Source of the DNA: SHLQ01 sp964562985
Lineage (GTDB): Bacteria > Actinomycetota > Acidimicrobiia > Acidimicrobiales > SHLQ01
Direction of reading: 5' to 3'
Assembly: GCA_964562985.1 (NCBI GenBank)
Contig: CAZLWE010000011.1
Span: 1 to 64,000 of the forward strand
Length of the DNA stretch: 64,000 nt
This document shows positions 59,722 to 64,000 of this stretch, piece by piece. The stretch's first letter is position 1; every line of letters starts with the position of its first letter. The position numbers were made by a program, and so were the translations under genes. A model generated the notes under the pieces. The model was not told where the DNA came from, did not search any database, and was given only the letters and a program-made list of their open reading frames with translations.

Positions 59722-61248
59722 CTAGTGCGCTCGGAGGTTGCCCGACGTCTGACTGTGCAGATTGCGAGCATGTGGGTTGAGGCCGACGAGCTCCGCCTCG
59801 ATGCCACGCGAGGCGAACTTCTCCACGACCGCATCGAGCGCGGCAACAGCTGAGGTATCCCAGATACGGGCGTTCGAAAGATCGATCTCGACGTGTTTGA
59901 CCTCGACCGCGTCGTAGTCAAACTCTTGCACGAGGCTGTTGGTCGAGGCGAAGAACAACTCACCATGGACCGCGTACAGGCGGTTGGTGTTGTCGGGGTC
60001 GACCACACTGGTGACCTTGACGACGTCCGACACGTGGCGAGCGAACACGATCGCAGACAGCACGACGCCGATGGCAACGCCATAGGCCAGGTTGTGGGTG
60101 AACACGGTGGTTGCGACGGTGGCGATCATGATGAAGGTCTCCGGGCGGGGGCTCGTGCGAAGTGTGTCTGGCATGATGCTTCGCCAGTCGAAGGTACCGA
60201 TCGAAACCATGATCATCACCGCAACGAGTGCGGCGAGCGGGATGCGGGCGACGAGGTCGCCGAGCACGATGATCAAGATCAACAAGAAGATGCCCGAGAG
60301 CAGTGTGGAGAGTCGACCTCGACCACCTGAGCGGTAGTTGATGATCGACTGGCCGATCATTGCGCATCCGGCCATGCCACCGAGGAAGCCGGTAGCGACG
60401 TTGGCGATGCCTTGTCCCTTGGCCTCGGTGTTCTTATCTGAATCGGTGTCGGTCAGATCATCGAGGAGGCTCGCGGTAAGGAGCGATTCGAGAAGCCCGA
60501 CGAAGCTCAGCGTCAACGCGAACGGGGTGATGATGCGAAGCGTTTCAAAGGTGAGTGGCACCTCAGGTAGCGCTACCCACGGCAGAGCCGATGGAAGCTC
60601 GCCCATGTCGCCAACGGTTGGGAGTTCCAAGCCCATCGAGATGGCAATGCCACCCAAGACAACGATTGCCACGAGCGGTGAAGGCACCGCATTGGTGATC
60701 TTCGGCAGGCCATAGATGATGACCAAGCCTGCAGCGATAAAGAGCAGGTTCAGCGGAAGCTGTGAGCGGTTCTCTTCACTCAACACAATCTGGGGCACCT
60801 GCGCCAAGAAGATGAGGATTGCAAGGGCGTTGACGAAGCCGACCATCACGGTGCGGGGCACGAAACGCATCAGTTCGCCCACACCCAGGACACCAAAGAC
60901 GAATTGGAAAATGCCAGCGAGGATCGTGGCAGCGAAAAGGTGTCCAACGCCGTGATCGGCGACGAGATCGACTACCACGAGTGCCATTGCACCGGTAGCG
61001 GCAGAGATCATGCCTGAGCGGCCACCTGCGAAGGCGATCACGATGGCGATTGAGAATGAGGCGTACAGGCCGACCTGTGGGTCGACGCCGGCGATGATCG
61101 AGAAGCTGATCGCCTCAGGAATCAACGCCAGTGCGACAACCAGGCCTGACAGAACGTCGGCCTTCGGGTTCGTGGTCCAGGATGCGATAAAGCTGTTGAC
61201 GTTCTTTACAGGCGCGGTTGCGGGGGCGCTAGATCCTGTAGTCGACAT
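59722..61248 (-). CDS. SulP-family anion transporter with STAS domain
   Basis: The 508-residue protein has the SulP signature near the start, ADVLSGLVVALALIPEAISF, then about 12-14 helices, and a C-terminal STAS domain at about 400-500 (IRIWDTSAVAALDAVVEKF, shown here only in its core DTSAVAALDAV). Family members move sulfate, bicarbonate or other anions, usually with Na+ or H+. The closeness to BicA-like proteins is suggestive of bicarbonate, but sulfate cannot be excluded. It is alone on the minus strand, divergent from the gene at 61390 with a 141-bp gap. Confidence 0.88.
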   Translation of the reverse strand: MSTTGSSAPATAPVKNVNSFIASWTTNPKADVLSGLVVALALIPEAISFSIIAGVDPQVGLYASFSIAIVIAFAGGRSGMISAATGAMALVVVDLVADHGVGHLFAATILAGIFQFVFGVLGVGELMRFVPRTVMVGFVNALAILIFLAQVPQIVLSEENRSQLPLNLLFIAAGLVIIYGLPKITNAVPSPLVAIVVLGGIAISMGLELPTVGDMGELPSALPWVALPEVPLTFETLRIITPFALTLSFVGLLESLLTASLLDDLTDTDSDKNTEAKGQGIANVATGFLGGMAGCAMIGQSIINYRSGGRGRLSTLLSGIFLLILIIVLGDLVARIPLAALVAVMIMVSIGTFDWRSIMPDTLRTSPRPETFIMIATVATTVFTHNLAYGVAIGVVLSAIVFARHVSDVVKVTSVVDPDNTNRLYAVHGELFFASTNSLVQEFDYDAVEVKHVEIDLSNARIWDTSAVAALDAVVEKFASRGIEAELVGLNPHARNLHSQTSGNLRAH

Positions 61249-61389
61249 TCATGCCTTCCGGTTGCTAGGCCCGCGGCATTCGCCTAAACAGACCAGGTAT
61301 CCAACGGCTAAGGGTAGGGAGCTCTGTATAGGCCGACTGGACATTGCCATGTCGCACTAGTCACAGCGGCACCGGCCTAAAATCACTCC

Positions 61390-61794
61390 ATGGCCATTCT
61401 CGACGACCTCGCCTCCGTGCTCGGCAAGGAGACCGCGATGAAGGTCACACACGCGGTGATGCTGTTGTCGTCCGAAGACGGCATTCCCCGAGCAAAGATG
61501 GCGGGCAAGGGCATCCGCCACCACGCGCTGTTCGCTGGCCCAGCCGGACTGTTCATTTGCGACCTTCACGCCACCACCCACGAGGAGATTTTCTCGGCAG
61601 TGTCCACCGGCGATATCGCCGTCGACTACCACGAACGACTCGACCCAAGCGTGGAGGCGGCCATCCGCATTGAAGGAAACTTCCCGTCGCGCAAGGTCCT
61701 GATCGACGGCGAGTACTACGCCCTACCGCGCAACTTCGCAAAGCCACTTGCGGAGTTGTTGAACCGCCCAAAGGGAAAGCGTCGCCGGCGATAG
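61390..61794 (+). CDS. Unknown small soluble protein
   Basis: The 134-residue protein has an N-terminal helix (ILDDLASVLGKETAMKVTHA), a strand-rich middle with a His pair (GIRHHALFAGPAGLFICDLH) and a strongly basic end (LLNRPKGKRRRR). It may bind nucleic acid through that tail. No family is recognised. It lies 11 nt upstream of the M14-like hydrolase gene, so the two are probably co-transcribed. Divergent from the SulP gene. Confidence 0.6.
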   Translation: MAILDDLASVLGKETAMKVTHAVMLLSSEDGIPRAKMAGKGIRHHALFAGPAGLFICDLHATTHEEIFSAVSTGDIAVDYHERLDPSVEAAIRIEGNFPSRKVLIDGEYYALPRNFAKPLAELLNRPKGKRRRR

Positions 61795-61805
61795 CCTCTT
61801 CCTCG

Positions 61806-62720
61806 ATGACAACCGAGCACTTCTACCCCATCGGCACGCCAGGCACCCCGTGGAGCGACGACGAGAAGGCCCAATGGCTGGCTGAGCAAGCGATTCAACG
61901 CAGCTACGAAGATGAGGTGCTGGATGCGCTCGAGGACCTGGATGTTCGCTTCGACGTGATCCAGCACGGCTCCTTGCCCGTCGACCCGGAACGCTACCCC
62001 TTGCTGGCCGTCCAGATGGTGTCGACGAATCCGAATGCTCCCTGGGTGTTGATTACCGGTGGCGTACACGGATACGAGACAAGTGGCGTCCAGGGAGCGC
62101 TCGCATTCTTAGCCGACCATGCGCTCGGCTACCGCGACCGAGTCAACTTGTTGGTCGCACCCTGCGTCAGCCCATGGGGATACGAGACGATTAACCGGTG
62201 GAACCCGAACGCGGTGGACCCGAATCGTTCATTCCAGGAAGACAGCCCGTCGGAAGAAGCAGCAGAACTGATGGTGCTCGTCGAGCAGAGCGAGTTGGAG
62301 TTCCTCATGCATATCGATCTGCACGAAACCACCGACACCGATGAATCGGAGTTCCGTCCAGCGTTGGCCGCCCGTGACGGCAAGGCGTTCGAGCCGGGCA
62401 TCATCCCCGATGGCTTCTACACCGTGGGAGATACCGAGAACCCCCAACCTGATTTTCAAGCGGCGATCATCGCAGGCGTCGAGACGGTAACCCACATCGC
62501 GCTGCCCGACGAGCGAGGCGAGATCATTGGCGACACGCCCACCCAGCACGGCGTCATCAACTATGCGTTGTCCGAGTTGGGCCTGTGCCCCTCGATGACC
62601 GACGCACAGTTCACCTCAACCACAGAGGTCTACCCCGACAGCAAGTCCGCAACACCGGAGATCTGTATCGAAGCCCAGGTCGCCGCGGTGCGAGCAGCAC
62701 TCGACTTTGTGCTCGCCTAA
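61806..62720 (+). CDS. M14-family metallocarboxypeptidase-like hydrolase
   Basis: The 304-residue protein shows the zinc-site order of M14/succinylglutamate-desuccinylase relatives: GGVHGYETSGVQ (His and Glu), RWNPNAVDPNRSF (NPN and Arg substrate contact) and LMHIDLHETTDTDESEF with the third zinc ligand His. A late Glu in the C-terminal region would be the catalytic base; I cannot fix which one. There is no signal peptide, so it acts in the cytoplasm on small amides or peptides. It follows the unknown 134-residue gene in one transcript. Confidence 0.8.
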   Translation: MTTEHFYPIGTPGTPWSDDEKAQWLAEQAIQRSYEDEVLDALEDLDVRFDVIQHGSLPVDPERYPLLAVQMVSTNPNAPWVLITGGVHGYETSGVQGALAFLADHALGYRDRVNLLVAPCVSPWGYETINRWNPNAVDPNRSFQEDSPSEEAAELMVLVEQSELEFLMHIDLHETTDTDESEFRPALAARDGKAFEPGIIPDGFYTVGDTENPQPDFQAAIIAGVETVTHIALPDERGEIIGDTPTQHGVINYALSELGLCPSMTDAQFTSTTEVYPDSKSATPEICIEAQVAAVRAALDFVLA

Positions 62721-62770
62721 TCGGTCAACTTCCCCGATTCGGGCGCGCCCACCTACATTCGGCGATCTAC

Positions 62771-64000
62771 TCATGCGTCGGTGTCACACGGGCGAAGAAG
62801 GCTGTTGTCCTTGGCCAGGGCCTTTGCCCCACCATGAACCCGGTCGTAGTCGAGCCAAATGTCGGAGACCAGCGACCAGACTCGATCGAGGTACCGGAAG
62901 GGCTTCGTTCGCGTTCGCGACGATAATCCGCGAGCGATAGCGAGGCCGCCGACGACAGCCAGCGCGGCGGCGATCAACATCGCGCTCGCACTGTCGCGCA
63001 ATGCCTGCTCAACCCAGGCATCCGAGCACGCATCAGGTTCGAGCGGCTGAGGGTTCTCCGCACAAATCGGTGGATCAGGGGGCATGGTAATTGGCACTGA
63101 CTCGGCTGTTCCGGACGGTCGTTCGCAGTCGCCAAAATCTCGTTGACCGCCCGGAAGGTCGAGCGTGTCCAGAACGAGGAGCGCCACAACGCAGTGGCCG
63201 TTGGGCCCTGGATGCAGCGAGCCATTCTTCCAATTGTTTGGGTTCACTGCGGACGAAAATGCGCCGTCGGGGGGCGTGAGCCGCAACCAGTTGACATAGC
63301 GCTCATCGCCGCAAAGCTCATGGCCGACGAGCGAGGATTGGCTCTCGACCAGTTCGATTGGGAGTACGCCGGTCCCCCGTTGGGCGTTAAAGGCCGAAAC
63401 AGCGCTTCGGGTCCTTTCGTTGAGACGTTCCCCGACCTCCCGAATGAACTCCCCTTCGGCGTCGCTAATGACCAGGCTGCAGTCGACGCCGTTGTTGCCA
63501 ACCACATCGGGCGCCAACGTCACCAACACTCGGGTACTCGGGAAGAGTTCGCGAATCTGGGAGTACAACTCGGCGAGGGGCACATCGAGCCCTGCCGACC
63601 GGTCGAAGAACGGCGCCGCAACCTCCTCACAGTCGGCCCCGGGAGTGAGGCAAGCCACGATGAGGTCAGTAAAGCCTGCGTCATTCCCGCCAATGTTCAC
63701 GAGGACGACGGTGATGTCGTCAACACTGGGCGACTCCGGTAGTGCCAGCCACTCGGCCGCTGCATCGAGTTGTGTGCGACCCGCAGCAAACGGCAGGGGG
63801 CTATCGGGTTCTTGTACTCGCCCGCCCTGCAGGACGTTCGCGACGACCGCGCCACTGCACGCAAAAGACTGCACGGGCAAGCCCAGTTCATTACCGACCC
63901 GTCGAGGAAACGATGTCGGCGCCCGGCGACAGTCGTTGGTACCTGGCGAGTTCGTGCCTTCGTAATAGCGCGGCGCGCCTTCACCCGAGATGAAGGAGTC
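62771..64000 (-). CDS. Secreted SGNH/GDSL hydrolase, 5' end beyond window
   Basis: The frame is open to the right edge, so the N-terminus is missing; 409 residues are visible. The SGNH block I begins at the edge (DSFISGEGAPRYYEGT, with the nucleophile Ser of GDS). VVLVNIGGNDAGF holds the block III Asn, and LHPGPNGH near 63190 the catalytic Asp/His region (here H-P-x-x-x-x-H). A C-terminal membrane helix (ASAMLIAAALAVVGGLAIA) and a short basic tail anchor it. It is an exported esterase or lipase. Several Cys suggest disulfide bonds. Substrate unknown. Confidence 0.85.
   Translation of the reverse strand, partial: DSFISGEGAPRYYEGTNSPGTNDCRRAPTSFPRRVGNELGLPVQSFACSGAVVANVLQGGRVQEPDSPLPFAAGRTQLDAAAEWLALPESPSVDDITVVLVNIGGNDAGFTDLIVACLTPGADCEEVAAPFFDRSAGLDVPLAELYSQIRELFPSTRVLVTLAPDVVGNNGVDCSLVISDAEGEFIREVGERLNERTRSAVSAFNAQRGTGVLPIELVESQSSLVGHELCGDERYVNWLRLTPPDGAFSSAVNPNNWKNGSLHPGPNGHCVVALLVLDTLDLPGGQRDFGDCERPSGTAESVPITMPPDPPICAENPQPLEPDACSDAWVEQALRDSASAMLIAAALAVVGGLAIARGLSSRTRTKPFRYLDRVWSLVSDIWLDYDRVHGGAKALAKDNSLLRPCDTDA

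Overview
The window reads as a high-GC Gram-positive chromosome, most likely a marine or freshwater actinobacterium of the Acidimicrobiia type. This is inferred from moderately high GC, many GTG/TTG starts, F420-type luciferase-like oxidoreductases, and lipoprotein and twin-arginine export signals. Genes are packed tightly on both strands. I see no rRNA, tRNA, CRISPR array, prophage or intact insertion sequence. No stretch longer than about 250 bases lacks a gene.

Layout. 1-8.9 kb (mostly minus): an N6-adenine DNA methylase running off the left edge, a DEAD-box helicase, an alkyltransferase-like protein, a class III cyclase, a serine hydrolase, Lgt, an acyl-CoA dehydrogenase, a BrkB-type membrane protein and a lone degenerate helicase C-terminal domain. 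9-16 kb (plus): a metallo-beta-lactamase-fold protein lacking part of its metal motif, then a complete peptide-type ABC importer (lipoprotein, two permeases, fused double ATPase). 16-30 kb: transporters (MFS, aquaporin, EamA, AzlCD), a four-gene operon with an unusual M19 dipeptidase and two unknown proteins, a secreted delta-60-like protein, a triple META-domain lipoprotein and a zinc alcohol dehydrogenase.

30-43 kb is the most interesting part. It holds an M24-fold enzyme that resembles the DMSP lyase DddP but lacks its catalytic Asp. An AbiEi/DUF559 gene is bracketed by 49-nt palindromic repeats. A FAD oxidoreductase follows, then a soluble NAD-dependent formate dehydrogenase operon. The formate dehydrogenase catalytic subunit is interrupted by an in-frame TGA that is almost certainly selenocysteine, with a SECIS hairpin directly after it. 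The alpha subunit is also split: its iron-sulfur half is a separate gene at the far end of the operon. A perfect palindrome in the formate dehydrogenase promoter matches two sites in front of an IclR-family regulator 3 kb away, which links that regulator to formate oxidation.

43-64 kb: rhomboid protease, serine biosynthesis (serB, serA), a xi-class GST, a VOC-like protein and a degenerate GyrB-like ATPase domain, an MttB-family methyltransferase without an amber codon, a GH65 phosphorylase with beta-phosphoglucomutase, two DM13 proteins, a DUF2339-like membrane protein, a SulP transporter, an M14-like hydrolase and a GDSL hydrolase cut by the right edge.

How the parts may work together (inference): FAD-dependent demethylation, the MttB-like methyltransferase and the selenocysteine formate dehydrogenase could together oxidise C1 units from methylated osmolytes, with peptide and amino-acid transporters supplying carbon. 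Selenium use implies selA, selB, selC and selD elsewhere in the genome.
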